A stretch of 64,000 nucleotides of DNA, taken from Aristaeella lactis (GTDB lineage: Bacteria > Bacillota > Clostridia > Christensenellales > Aristaeellaceae). The position numbers were made by a program, and so were the translations under genes. Each line of letters begins with the position of its first letter. Position 1 is the stretch's first letter. The stretch lies in assembly GCF_018118585.1 (NCBI RefSeq), contig NZ_CP069421.1, forward strand, positions 1,364,001-1,428,000. The letters are read 5' to 3'. Below are positions 40,726 through 49,785 of the stretch, piece by piece. The notes under the pieces are model-generated. The model had not been told where the DNA came from, made no database searches, and saw only the letters and a list, made by a program, of their open reading frames with translations.

Positions 40726-42921
40726 ATGGAATCAGTCACATTACCCGAACATCCATCCGCGAAGGAAGAATATCTTCATCTTCAGCAGGCCTGTGATACC
40801 ATTGACCGGGAGATCAGGGAAGTGGAAGCCCTCACCGGGGCAAAAGCCGGCGAAGAGATGGACGTTCACGCGAACATTATTCCCGATGACCAGGAGGAGG
40901 TATACCTCCAGCTGTTCAAATCCAAGCTGGACCGACTGCGGCAGCTCGCCATGGCCATCGGCCAGGCATACTTCGCCCGGCTGGACTTCACTCCCGCCGG
41001 CAGTTCTCCGGAAACCTGGTACCTGGGCCGCTGGGGTGTCCTGGATCCTGTTGCGCTGACCCCTGTTGTGGTGGACTGGCGTTCCCCCGTTGCCAACCTG
41101 TACTACTCCGGCCAGATCGGGAAAATGGATTACGAGGCCCCGGACGGCCACGTGGAGGGAGAACTGACCCTAAAGCGCATGCTGACAGTACGGGAACGGG
41201 AACTGATCAGCCTGTTCGACAGCGGGATCGTCTCCCAGGAGGCATACCTGCAGAGCGTGCTGGGCAGCATTTCCTCGGACCGCCTGAAGGAGATCGTCAC
41301 AACGATCCAGGCGGAACAGAACATTGTGATCCGCTATCCCCTCTCCTCCAACCTGCTGGTGCAGGGAGCGGCCGGAAGCGGAAAAACCACCATCGCGCTT
41401 CACCGGATCGCCTACCTTCTCTACACCTTCCAGAAAACCCTGCGGCCGGAAAACATGATGATCCTGGCCCCCAACCCGCTCTTCCTCTCCTATATCTCCC
41501 AGGTCCTTCCGGATCTGGGCGTGGAACGGGTTGTCCAGACCACCTTTGAAAGCTGGTGCCGGGAAGGCATGGGACGGCGGATGCCGAAGATCCTGCGGGA
41601 AAGCAGGCTGGAAAAGAACCTGTCCCTCACGGAAGCGGAACGGGAAAAAGCCGGCCGGCTGCTCCGTCTGAAAGGTTCCCTTTCCGTCATGAAGAAGCTG
41701 GAAAACTGGCTGGATCGCCTGCAGGATTCCGTGCTGCCGGAGAACGGTTTCAAAATGGCCGGCGTTCCCCTCATGGACCGAAAGGAACTGGAAAACATCT
41801 TCCTCCGGGATCTCCGTTATTTCCCGCTGGAGCAGCGCGTCAGCGAGCTGAAAAAGATCGTCCGGAAGCGTGTCCAGTCCGCCGCGGCCATCCTGAAAGA
41901 ACGGTACAACGCCAATGCGGAGCAGATGGTTCTGAAGATCCGGGCCAACATGCGGGAAAGCGCCCTGCGGCAGCAGAAGATCAAGGACCTGTACACGGTC
42001 CGGGATCAGCGGTATAAGGAGATTGATGCCCGGGCGGAAGAATATATGAACCGGTACCGGGAAAGATTTGCCCTTCCGGATCTGCCGGGTCTCTACCGGG
42101 CTTTCCTCCGGGAATGTGTGCCGGAAGCTTATACCGAAGAGGAAGCCCTGCGGCAGGAAGACCTGCCGATGCTGGTAATGATCTGCAAAGCGGTCTTCGG
42201 GCTGAAGACAAAGCAGATGAAGCATATCGTCATTGACGAATGCCAGGACTTCTCTCCCTTCCAGATTGAATTGCTGAAGCAGGCCAATCCCGCGGCCACC
42301 TTCACCCTGGTCGGAGACCTTTATCAGGGGATCCTGGCGGATGAGGGCATCCGCAGCTGGGAGGAATGGAAGGAGCCCATCTTTGAAAACAAGGCGAATC
42401 TGAAACAGCTGACCGTCAGCTACCGGAACACAGTGGAGATCATGAACCTGGCCCAGACCGTTTCCGCCCGTTATCCAATCCCGGGCATCTGTGAAACAAA
42501 GCCGGTGCTGCGGCATGGTGAAGCCCCGAAGATCATCCGGGCAGAGAGTGAAAAAGAGCGTCTTTCCCGGATCTGTGACCAGGTGCGTGTCTGGCGGCAG
42601 GAAGGCTATCACAGCATCGCCCTGATCGAAAAAACAGCGGAACAGGCAAAGAAGCTGTACCGGCAGATCGGTCAGGAACTGGATGCCCATCTGCTTTCGG
42701 AAACGGATGCCGAATACCGGGGAGGCGTGCTCATCCTCCCGGCCAGCATTGTCAAGGGCATGGAATTTGACTGCGTGGGTATCTGCGATGCCTCCGCCGA
42801 AAACTTCCCGGATGATGAATTTCTCTGCCGCATCCTGTATGTCATGATGACCCGTCCCCTGCACCGTCTGGCCATCTGGCACAAAGGCGACCTTTCTCCC
42901 CTCCTGCCCAATACTCCGTAA
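40726..42921 (+). CDS. helD: HelD-like helicase (RNA polymerase recycling factor)
   Basis: The protein has 731 residues. It is UvrD/Rep-like: Walker A GAAGSGKTTIALHR, Walker B VIDECQDFS, and the later motifs GDLYQGI, SYRNTVEI and KGMEFDCV. The N-terminal helical region (about 1-120, EEYLHLQQACDTIDREIREVEA) is the arm that enters RNA polymerase in characterised HelD proteins. Known roles are removing stalled RNA polymerase from DNA and, in some lineages, protection from rifamycins. The start is the ATG at 40726 behind GGAAAGGA. Expression must pass the leader terminator. Confidence 0.9.
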   Translation: MESVTLPEHPSAKEEYLHLQQACDTIDREIREVEALTGAKAGEEMDVHANIIPDDQEEVYLQLFKSKLDRLRQLAMAIGQAYFARLDFTPAGSSPETWYLGRWGVLDPVALTPVVVDWRSPVANLYYSGQIGKMDYEAPDGHVEGELTLKRMLTVRERELISLFDSGIVSQEAYLQSVLGSISSDRLKEIVTTIQAEQNIVIRYPLSSNLLVQGAAGSGKTTIALHRIAYLLYTFQKTLRPENMMILAPNPLFLSYISQVLPDLGVERVVQTTFESWCREGMGRRMPKILRESRLEKNLSLTEAEREKAGRLLRLKGSLSVMKKLENWLDRLQDSVLPENGFKMAGVPLMDRKELENIFLRDLRYFPLEQRVSELKKIVRKRVQSAAAILKERYNANAEQMVLKIRANMRESALRQQKIKDLYTVRDQRYKEIDARAEEYMNRYRERFALPDLPGLYRAFLRECVPEAYTEEEALRQEDLPMLVMICKAVFGLKTKQMKHIVIDECQDFSPFQIELLKQANPAATFTLVGDLYQGILADEGIRSWEEWKEPIFENKANLKQLTVSYRNTVEIMNLAQTVSARYPIPGICETKPVLRHGEAPKIIRAESEKERLSRICDQVRVWRQEGYHSIALIEKTAEQAKKLYRQIGQELDAHLLSETDAEYRGGVLILPASIVKGMEFDCVGICDASAENFPDDEFLCRILYVMMTRPLHRLAIWHKGDLSPLLPNTP

Positions 42922-42933
42922 ATTACATTCAAA

Positions 42934-42956
42934 GAAAGCGCGTTCCACGCGCTTTC
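42934..42956 (+). terminator. Hairpin after helD
   Basis: A perfect 10-bp stem GAAAGCGCGT/ACGCGCTTTC has a 3-base loop and no T-tract. A 7-bp repeat tract follows at 42961, the same order as at hisD, padR and the histidinol phosphatase gene. Confidence 0.65.
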
Positions 42957-42960
42957 CTCC

Positions 42961-42990
42961 GCCATTATTCATTATTCATTATTCATTTTT
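42961..42990. repeat. 7-bp-period CATTATT tract after helD
   Basis: CATTATT units (about four) lead into a run of TTAAG words (TTTTTAAGTCTTAAG). It lies between the helD hairpin and a small TTTCCGG hairpin just before the next ribosome-binding site. Confidence 0.8.
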
Positions 42991-43050
42991 AAGTCTTAAG
43001 TTTTAAGTAATTTCCGGCCTCAGCCGGAAATCCCATACAAGGAGGCCCCC

Positions 43051-43584
43051 ATGATCGAAACTCCCCGCCTTCTCCTCCGCGAGTACACCCTCGATGATTT
43101 CCCTTCCCTCTACGAGATCCTGTCCGATCCGGAGACCATGCAGCATTATCCAGCTCCCTATGATGAGGAGAAAACCAGGCTCTGGATCACCTGGAACCTG
43201 GACAATTATGAGAAATACGGTTTCGGTCTCTGGGCGATTATCCTGAAGGAAACCGGTGAATTCATCGGGGATTGCGGCATCACCCTCCAGAATATCGATG
43301 GTGAAATCCTGCCGGAAATCGGTTATCATATTCATAAAAAGTACTGGAGGCGCGGGTTCGCGAAGGAAGCAGCCCGGGCTGTCCGGGACTGGGGTTTCCG
43401 TAACACGGATTACGACACCTTCTATTCCTATATGAAGTACACAAACATAGGATCCTGGTTCACGGCCTTGGCCAACGGAATGAAAAAGATCAAGGAATAT
43501 CCGGACCCGAAGAACACCGTCTCATACGCGTTTGCCATCACCCGTGATGAATGGGAGAAGCTGCAGCAGGCAGCAAACAACTGA
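43051..43584 (+). CDS. GNAT N-acetyltransferase (RimJ/RimL-like)
   Basis: The protein has 177 residues. It starts IETPRLLLREYTLDDFPSLYEIL, the usual RimJ/RimL opening, with the acetyl-CoA loop HKKYWRRGFAKEAARA. It opens the second enzyme train. GGAGG precedes the start, behind a TTTCCGG/CCGGAAA hairpin. The substrate is unknown. Confidence 0.9.
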   Translation: MIETPRLLLREYTLDDFPSLYEILSDPETMQHYPAPYDEEKTRLWITWNLDNYEKYGFGLWAIILKETGEFIGDCGITLQNIDGEILPEIGYHIHKKYWRRGFAKEAARAVRDWGFRNTDYDTFYSYMKYTNIGSWFTALANGMKKIKEYPDPKNTVSYAFAITRDEWEKLQQAANN

Positions 43585-43644
43585 TTCTTTCCCCTCGGCA
43601 ATTCTTTTCTCTGACCGTCAAAAATATCATAAAGGAGCGGAACT

Positions 43645-44400
43645 ATGGAAGAGTACAGCAAGCAGCACAAGAAAGCCTGGGAGTACAACGCCTATGATTT
43701 CTGGGTCACGCACGCCGGAACCCCGGCTGAACGGGCAAAGGAAGATATGGCCGCCCCCGAAAAGATGCTGAGGAAGTACGCGCGCTACTTCGACCGTTAT
43801 GAAGGCATCCGGATCGCCAATATCTGCGGCTCCTGCGGAAAGAAGGCCATCCCCTTGGCACTGCTTGGGGCAGATGTGACAGTTTTCGATATCTCCGAGC
43901 AGAACAGGCAGTACGCCATGGAAACGGCGGAAGCCGCGCATGTTTGTCTCCATTATGTAGTGTGTGATGTCCTGGAGATTGACCTGGAGAAGTATGGCAG
44001 TTCCTTTGACGTAGTGTTTATGGAAGGCGGGATTCTCCATTACTTCCATGACATCGATGAGTTTATGAGGATCATGTATTCCCTGCTGAAGCCCGGCGGA
44101 AAAATGATCTGCAGTGATTTCCATCCCTTCACAAAGATCAATGACAGCCTGAAAATGGGAATGCCTGTTATGAGTTATTTCTCCACTGATATCATTGAGG
44201 CTGAAATGGCCCATTCCCGGTTCTTTGAGGATGAGATCCGCCGTCAGATGCCGAAGTGCAGCCTCAGGAAATACACCATCAGCGAGATCCTGAACGCCAT
44301 CATCCGCAGCGGCTTCACCCTGAAGCAGTTTGATGAACATCCCTCCTGGGAAGATGACAGGCTGCCGGGCGAATTCACCGCCATTGCGATTAAGGAATGA
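43645..44400 (+). CDS. Class I SAM-dependent methyltransferase
   Basis: The protein has 251 residues. The SAM-binding motif I is ANICGSCGKKAIPLALLGADVTVFDIS, an unusual Cys-containing glycine loop (ICGSCGKK). FDVVFMEGGILHYF is motif II and LLKPGGKM motif III. A small-molecule substrate is likely. AAGGAG lies upstream. Confidence 0.85.
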   Translation: MEEYSKQHKKAWEYNAYDFWVTHAGTPAERAKEDMAAPEKMLRKYARYFDRYEGIRIANICGSCGKKAIPLALLGADVTVFDISEQNRQYAMETAEAAHVCLHYVVCDVLEIDLEKYGSSFDVVFMEGGILHYFHDIDEFMRIMYSLLKPGGKMICSDFHPFTKINDSLKMGMPVMSYFSTDIIEAEMAHSRFFEDEIRRQMPKCSLRKYTISEILNAIIRSGFTLKQFDEHPSWEDDRLPGEFTAIAIKE

Positions 44401-44425
44401 GTGCGGAAATAAGGAGCGGAACATC

Positions 44426-44971
44426 GTGAAAGAGCTGAAACAGAAGCACCTGGACAGGCGGGAATGGTATTCCGATACCGATCGGGAATTTGCCTGTATG
44501 TATCACCGGGATGACTGCTTTGCCGGTGCGGTCGGGCTGCTGACCTTCACAGGTCTCCCAAAGCCGGAATATGTCAATTCCGTCCGGGGTGAAATGTGTA
44601 TCGCGGACAAGGGGTACCAGTGGCTGGAGCTCGTCCCAGAAAACGGTCACTGGGCTTTGACCGCCATGTTCCGGGATGATGAGCTGTTCGAACAGTATAT
44701 TGACATCACCCTGGAGAACGAAGTGTCTGCTGACGGAAATGCCGTATTCACCGACCTGCTCCTGGACGTTGTCATCCTGCGGGACGGAAAACCGGTCGTT
44801 CTGGATATGGAAGAACTGGAGGATTCGTTTGCGGGCGGTGCCGTCACACAGGAACAGGTCGAACTGGCAAAGCGGACTGCCGATACGATTATGGCCTTCT
44901 ATGCAGCCAACAGGGAGCAGATCATCCGGAAGCTCTTTGAATACCGTTCCTTTTTCAGGGAACATCTGTAA
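44426..44971 (+). CDS. DUF402 family protein (FomD-like phosphohydrolase superfamily)
   Basis: The protein has 181 residues. YIDITLENEVS, FTDLLLDVVILRDGKPVVLD and ELEDSFAGGAVTQEQVELA match DUF402, whose characterised members hydrolyse nucleotide (di/tri)phosphate-type bonds. The start is a GTG at 44426 with AAGGAGCGG upstream; no ATG is well placed. Confidence 0.85.
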   Translation: MKELKQKHLDRREWYSDTDREFACMYHRDDCFAGAVGLLTFTGLPKPEYVNSVRGEMCIADKGYQWLELVPENGHWALTAMFRDDELFEQYIDITLENEVSADGNAVFTDLLLDVVILRDGKPVVLDMEELEDSFAGGAVTQEQVELAKRTADTIMAFYAANREQIIRKLFEYRSFFREHL

Positions 44972-44999
44972 ATTGAAAATAAAAGGAGGCATAAAAACG

Positions 45000-45773
45000 A
45001 TGGAATACAGGAAAGTGTTTGATAAGATCCCCGACCAGTTTGACAAATTCAGACCCCGATACAGCGCCGAACTCTTTGCTGATCTGATCAGCTATGCCGG
45101 GATAGGCCCCGATGTGCCGGTACTGGAGATCGGTCCCGGAACAGGCCAGGCAACAGATCCGATCCTGGATACCGGCTGCGATTATCATGCGATCGAGCTG
45201 GGCGAACACCTGTATGAGAAAATGAAGGAAAAATACGGCAGCCGTTCCAACTTCCATATCGTGAATGATGATTTCATCACCCATGATTACGGAACACAGA
45301 AGTTTGATATGATCTATTCCGCGGCAACGATCCAGTGGATCCCGGAAGCTGTTGCCTTCTCAAAAACCTTTGACCTGCTGAAGCCGGGCGGAACACTCGC
45401 GATGATGCTGACCAGCGATGATTACAGGACTCCGAACGAAGCATTGTATAACCGGATTCAGGAAGTCTATGCCAATTATTTCAAGCCGGAAGCACGCTAT
45501 ACAGAAATGCATGCTCCCTTCTCCTACACCAACGCCCCCGCTTACGGCTATGTGGATTTTGAACGGCGTGAATATTATGGAAAACGCGTCTTTACCGCGG
45601 ATGAATACGTTTCATACTGCGGAACCCACTGCACTTCCCTCGTGATCCCGGAACCTTACAAAAGCCTGTTCTTCAATGGTCTGAAGGAAGCTGTGCTGGA
45701 TGCCGGTAACAGGATCGTTTTCAATGATACCTACGTCCTGTATCTGGCAAAAAAGCCTCAGGAAACGGTTTGA
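45000..45773 (+). CDS. Class I SAM-dependent methyltransferase
   Basis: The protein has 257 residues. Motif I LEIGPGTGQATDPIL, then FDMIYSAATIQWIPE and LLKPGGTLAMM. It is close in layout to the protein at 46340 (both start with a F-x-x-x-P..Y/F-x-K-x-R-P-x-Y segment). A tandem duplication with a GNAT gene between is likely. The start is the ATG at 45000 behind AAAGGAGG. Confidence 0.88.
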   Translation: MEYRKVFDKIPDQFDKFRPRYSAELFADLISYAGIGPDVPVLEIGPGTGQATDPILDTGCDYHAIELGEHLYEKMKEKYGSRSNFHIVNDDFITHDYGTQKFDMIYSAATIQWIPEAVAFSKTFDLLKPGGTLAMMLTSDDYRTPNEALYNRIQEVYANYFKPEARYTEMHAPFSYTNAPAYGYVDFERREYYGKRVFTADEYVSYCGTHCTSLVIPEPYKSLFFNGLKEAVLDAGNRIVFNDTYVLYLAKKPQETV

Positions 45774-45798
45774 TAAACTGCAGTGCGGGGAGATTTCC

Positions 45799-46299
45799 AT
45801 GGAAGAGAAGTTTATCTGTAAGATCGCGTCCCCGGAGGAAATGGATCGGAAATGGGATTATGAGATCGAAAGCAATCCCTCTGACCGGGATAACTGGATC
45901 ACCTGGAAGGCCGAAGCGATCAGCGGCCGCCTTTCAGGCGTTTCCCTTCCCTACTACGGCATTCTGGACGGAAACATCATTTGCGAGGCAACAGCCTTCA
46001 TCCGGCAGGATCTGCTTCCGGACTGCAGGGATGTGATGGATGAACACACCGCTTATCTCGGAGCCTTCCGGACCGTGGAAGCCTGGCGGGGCAGAGGGTA
46101 TTTTTCCAGGCTCTTTTCCTTTATGCTGGAGGACCTGAAGCAGCGGGGATTCACGAAGTTTCTCCTCGGTGTGGAACCCGAAGAAACGGTCAATCAATCG
46201 ATCTACGCCCATTGGGGTTTTACGGAGCTTGTAAAATCCGGAACGAACACTTACCCGGACGGCACGGTAATCCGGGTCGACTACTACCTGAAGCAATAA
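45799..46299 (+). CDS. GNAT N-acetyltransferase
   Basis: The protein has 166 residues. The acetyl-CoA motif is EAWRGRGYFSRLF, and VNQSIYAHWGFTELVKSG follows. It is placed between two paralogous methyltransferases. The start is the ATG at 45799 with GGGGAG upstream. The substrate is unknown. Confidence 0.85.
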   Translation: MEEKFICKIASPEEMDRKWDYEIESNPSDRDNWITWKAEAISGRLSGVSLPYYGILDGNIICEATAFIRQDLLPDCRDVMDEHTAYLGAFRTVEAWRGRGYFSRLFSFMLEDLKQRGFTKFLLGVEPEETVNQSIYAHWGFTELVKSGTNTYPDGTVIRVDYYLKQ

Positions 46300-46339
46300 C
46301 CAAAAAAGATTGAATGCTGTGACGGGGAGACTGAAACAG

Positions 46340-47137
46340 ATGCAGATAAACAATGGAAAAGGCTGGACCTTCAACGCTGTACCGGAGGTCTATGAAAAGC
46401 TCCGTCCCGGTTATCCGGAGGAATTGTATCAGGCGGTATTCGCATATGTTCAGCTTGGTCCCGCCTGCACAGCCCTGGAAATCGGCATCGGTACGGGACA
46501 GGCAGCACCGCCCGTCCTGAAAACCGGCTGTGCACTGACTGCGGTGGAATACGGTGATCGGCTGGCACAGGTGTGCAGGGAAAAGTTCCGTGATTATCCC
46601 CGTTTTTCAGTGATTACCGGCAAATTTGAGGACGCCTGCCTTCCGGAGAATGCGTTTGACCTGGTATACTCTGCAACCGCCTTCCACTGGATTCCGGAGG
46701 AAACCGGATATCCGAAGGTTTTCCGGGTCCTGAAGCCGGGCGGTGCCTTTGCAAGGTTTGCCAATCATCCGTACCAGGCAAAGGATAATCCGGAGTTGTC
46801 CGAAGCCATACAGCATGCCTATGCTCAGTACTATTATCCTTATTACAAAAAGCAGCCGGCAAAACCTGCCGGGTTTACGGAAGACCGGGCAGCAGCGATA
46901 GCGAAAATTGCGGATAAATACGGGTTTACCGATACGCGGTATGCCCTGTTTCACAGGCAGCGGATCCTGACAGCCGCTGAATACCGATCGCTGATCGGAA
47001 CTTACTCGGACCATATTGCCATCGTGGAAAGCGTCCGGGAACCTTTCCATGACGCGATAGAAGAGGCAGTCAACCGGTATGGCGGTTCCATCACAATTGA
47101 TGATACCATTGATCTGCAGCTGGCCAGGAAGCCATAA
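46340..47137 (+). CDS. Class I SAM-dependent methyltransferase (paralogue of 45000-45773)
   Basis: The protein has 265 residues. Motif I LEIGIGTGQAAPPVLKTGC, then FDLVYSATAFHWIPEE and VLKPGGAFARF. The parallel to the 45000 gene in motifs, length and C-terminal DDTIDLQLARKP / NDTYVLYLAKKP supports duplication. The start is the ATG at 46340 (GGGGAG 10 bases before). Confidence 0.88.
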   Translation: MQINNGKGWTFNAVPEVYEKLRPGYPEELYQAVFAYVQLGPACTALEIGIGTGQAAPPVLKTGCALTAVEYGDRLAQVCREKFRDYPRFSVITGKFEDACLPENAFDLVYSATAFHWIPEETGYPKVFRVLKPGGAFARFANHPYQAKDNPELSEAIQHAYAQYYYPYYKKQPAKPAGFTEDRAAAIAKIADKYGFTDTRYALFHRQRILTAAEYRSLIGTYSDHIAIVESVREPFHDAIEEAVNRYGGSITIDDTIDLQLARKP

Positions 47138-47154
47138 AGAAGGTTGGGACAGTC

Positions 47155-48117
47155 ATGGAAAAAGCAACCCGAAAAGCGTTGGCAACGATCGCAGAAGAAA
47201 AAGCCCGGCTTCCCTTTCATGGGTATATTGAAGGCAAGGAATCCAATCTTGAGCCCCTTATCCGGTTTTTCCCCGGGTGGACCCTGCAGGAAGCAGACGG
47301 CGTATGGTGTGCAGCCTTCGTGTACTACTGTTGCAGGGAAGCAGGGTTTGATCTCCCCATCCGGCCGGACGAATGCAGGTCCTGCCATCTGGCGGGATGT
47401 ATTGCCTGGGAAGAGTGGGCGATTGGCGATGACCGGATCGGTTATCATAAAGGAACGGATACCTTTGTGCCGGAAGCCGGTGATATTGTTCTTTATGACC
47501 GGGTCTTCAACAATCAGGAGCATGACCATATCGGCATTGTTCTGCGGAAACGCGGAAACACCCTCATCGTAGCGGAAGGTAATAAGGACAACATATCGCA
47601 GATTGTGGAACGTCCGCTGGGCGAACATATCCGGGCGTATATCAGGATTCCGGACGGATATCGGTATGACCGTACCGGCAGTGCGTTTTTCATAGGCTTT
47701 AAGGGGAAAAGCAACGCCTCTGCCGTTCTGGTCCGGTCAGTCTCACCTGACCATTCCCTGCTCACAAATTCTTTTACAGGGCTCAAGAAAGATATTGAAG
47801 CGCTCAAAGCAGACTGTGGTTCTGTGTATCTTTTTGGTGTTGATAAAAACCTGAAGGATTCGTTCCGGATCGAAAAGGTCGCGGAAAAAGGAGGCAGCCG
47901 GTTTGAAACCTGTCTCGATACAGATGCCCTTCGGAAACAGCTGGAAGCTTCCGGAATCAGAACTTGTGTTTCAGAACGCCCGACAAAATACCTGTGCAAC
48001 GAAGCTTATTGGGAACTGCTGCGCAAATTCGGCGGCAGGGCTGTTTTGATCCATATACCCACAATCAGGTATAATGACGAAAGCTGGCCTGCAAAACTCA
48101 CACAGATTCTGCGGTGA
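47155..48117 (+). CDS. CHAP-type amidase fused to a peptidase C15 (pyroglutamyl-peptidase)-like domain
   Basis: The protein has 320 residues. The N-terminal half (about 1-180) is CHAP/NlpC-like: GVWCAAFVYYCCREAGF holds the Cys, and QEHDHIGIVL the His, followed by VAEGNKDN. The C-terminal half (about 185-320) resembles pyroglutamyl-peptidase I: YLFGVDKNLKDSFRIEKVA, KYLCNEAYWELL (Cys region) and VLIHIPTIRY (His region). There is no signal peptide, so it probably acts in the cytoplasm, unusual for CHAP. I have not seen this fusion described. The C15 call is a motif-level judgement. Confidence 0.65.
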   Translation: MEKATRKALATIAEEKARLPFHGYIEGKESNLEPLIRFFPGWTLQEADGVWCAAFVYYCCREAGFDLPIRPDECRSCHLAGCIAWEEWAIGDDRIGYHKGTDTFVPEAGDIVLYDRVFNNQEHDHIGIVLRKRGNTLIVAEGNKDNISQIVERPLGEHIRAYIRIPDGYRYDRTGSAFFIGFKGKSNASAVLVRSVSPDHSLLTNSFTGLKKDIEALKADCGSVYLFGVDKNLKDSFRIEKVAEKGGSRFETCLDTDALRKQLEASGIRTCVSERPTKYLCNEAYWELLRKFGGRAVLIHIPTIRYNDESWPAKLTQILR

Positions 48118-48138
48118 ACACGGAAGGAGCTGAAAGTC

Positions 48139-48930
48139 ATGCCCTGGTATAATCCGGATGATCATTCTGCCCCTGTCATAGATCCTGTCTCACAGATAAA
48201 AAGCAAATACCCCGGAATGCAGGTTCCGGTACTTCCGGCCAGGGCTGTTGTCTTCTGCCTGGGGAAAGGGATTCCCGTTCTGAAGGAGCATTATTCCTGT
48301 TTTCAGATCATGGAAAAACTCCCCGGCTTCATCACCCATTCCGAGGTGCTTGGCATTAACGGCATTCCCGGTGTCTGCTTTCTTCACGGCGGCTACGCTG
48401 CCCCTCAGATCACCTGTACAATAGAAACCCTCCGCGTCCTTGGCGTCCAGGAAGTGATACTCGTCGGGCTTTGCGGCGGATTCGGTGAAAACCTGTCTGT
48501 CGGCGATATCCTCCTGCCTGAAAAAATATGGAGTGAAGAAGGCGCCTCCCTGCACTACCTGGAATCTCCCGGGTTCGCGCAGGTCACTCCTCCTGCCCCC
48601 TTTGACAGCATCGCTTCCTTTTTCATGGAAAAAGGATATCAGGTGTGCCGGAAATCCACCGTAACCACCGATGCCGTCTACAGGCAGACCTGGAGCAAGG
48701 AACAGCGCTGGCGGGAAATGGGCTGTGTGGCTGTGGATATGGAAGCCTCCGCGCTGGTAAACATCAGCAATCTTTACGGCATCCGGAATACTGTGATCCT
48801 CATGGTTTCCGACCGTCATCCGCTCAGTGCGGACAGTCCTGCCTGGGAGTGGGGCGGTGCGGATTTCGGGGAAATGACCCGGCGTTTCATCCTGGACTGT
48901 GTCGCTTACGCGGTGGAACCCGGCAAATGA
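48139..48930 (+). CDS. Nucleoside phosphorylase (PNP/UDP family)
   Basis: The protein has 263 residues. GLCGGFGENLSVGDILLPE and AVDMEASALVNI are the phosphate- and nucleoside-binding motifs of the family-1 phosphorylases. It releases a purine or pyrimidine base from nucleosides, or acts on a related compound. GGAAGGAG lies upstream. Confidence 0.9.
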   Translation: MPWYNPDDHSAPVIDPVSQIKSKYPGMQVPVLPARAVVFCLGKGIPVLKEHYSCFQIMEKLPGFITHSEVLGINGIPGVCFLHGGYAAPQITCTIETLRVLGVQEVILVGLCGGFGENLSVGDILLPEKIWSEEGASLHYLESPGFAQVTPPAPFDSIASFFMEKGYQVCRKSTVTTDAVYRQTWSKEQRWREMGCVAVDMEASALVNISNLYGIRNTVILMVSDRHPLSADSPAWEWGGADFGEMTRRFILDCVAYAVEPGK

Positions 48931-48966
48931 CCAATTCAGCAATATTACAGACTAGGGAGATAACAG

Positions 48967-49755
48967 ATGACTCATATGACGGATGGTCATATCCATATTG
49001 AACGCGGACCCTATACTTTGGAATGGATCAATGAGTTTGTGAAAAAAGCCGTTGAGATGCAGCTTGACGAAATACGGCTTCTGGAGCACTGCTACCGGTT
49101 TGAGGAATTCGTCCCGATGTACGATTCCGTATGCGCATACAGCGACTATGTAAACAAATGGTTCCACAGCCAGGCCGGCGTGCTGAAACTGGCGGATTAC
49201 CTGGAGCTGATCAGGAAGGTCCGGAATGAGCAGTATCCCGTAACGATTCGATTCGGTCTTGAAATATGCTATTTCAGGGAACATGAATCCTTCATCGCTG
49301 AGCAGTCCAAAGGCAAAGGCTTTGATTTCCTGCTCGGGAGCATGCATTTCGTTGATGATTTTGCTTTTGACCATAAAGCGGAACACTGGGCCGGGATTGA
49401 TGTGGACAGGATCTTCCGCAGGTATTATGAAGATTCGGTTGCACTGGCTGAAAGCGGATTGTTTGACGGTATCGGTCATCCGGATACTATAAAGCTCTTT
49501 GGTCATAAACCTTCCTACCCGCTGACCGGATATTATGAAGACCTGGCTGCCGCGCTTGCGAAAAACAATATGTACGCGGATCAGAACAGCGGGGCTGAAA
49601 GGAGATGCCCCGGCACTTCCCTTGGCATGGAACCGGAACTGCTCCGCATCCTGAAGAAGCACAACGTGAAAATAATCACTTCTTCGGACGCCCATTGTCC
49701 GGAAGACGTGGGATATAAGATCCGGGAACTGAACGACTGTATTCAGAACTGCTGA
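48967..49755 (+). CDS. PHP-domain histidinol-phosphatase-like hydrolase
   Basis: The protein has 262 residues. TDGHIHIERG gives the HxH motif; LLEHCYRF, FGLEICYF, GSMHF, GIGHPD and SSDAHCPEDVG are the following metal-ligand regions. It resembles histidinol phosphatases, but the his operon already has one (2837-3571), so a different phosphoester is likely. GGGAG precedes the ATG. Confidence 0.85.
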   Translation: MTHMTDGHIHIERGPYTLEWINEFVKKAVEMQLDEIRLLEHCYRFEEFVPMYDSVCAYSDYVNKWFHSQAGVLKLADYLELIRKVRNEQYPVTIRFGLEICYFREHESFIAEQSKGKGFDFLLGSMHFVDDFAFDHKAEHWAGIDVDRIFRRYYEDSVALAESGLFDGIGHPDTIKLFGHKPSYPLTGYYEDLAAALAKNNMYADQNSGAERRCPGTSLGMEPELLRILKKHNVKIITSSDAHCPEDVGYKIRELNDCIQNC

Positions 49756-49785
49756 TAACAGAAATGACTGGAAGGTGTGAAGCCT

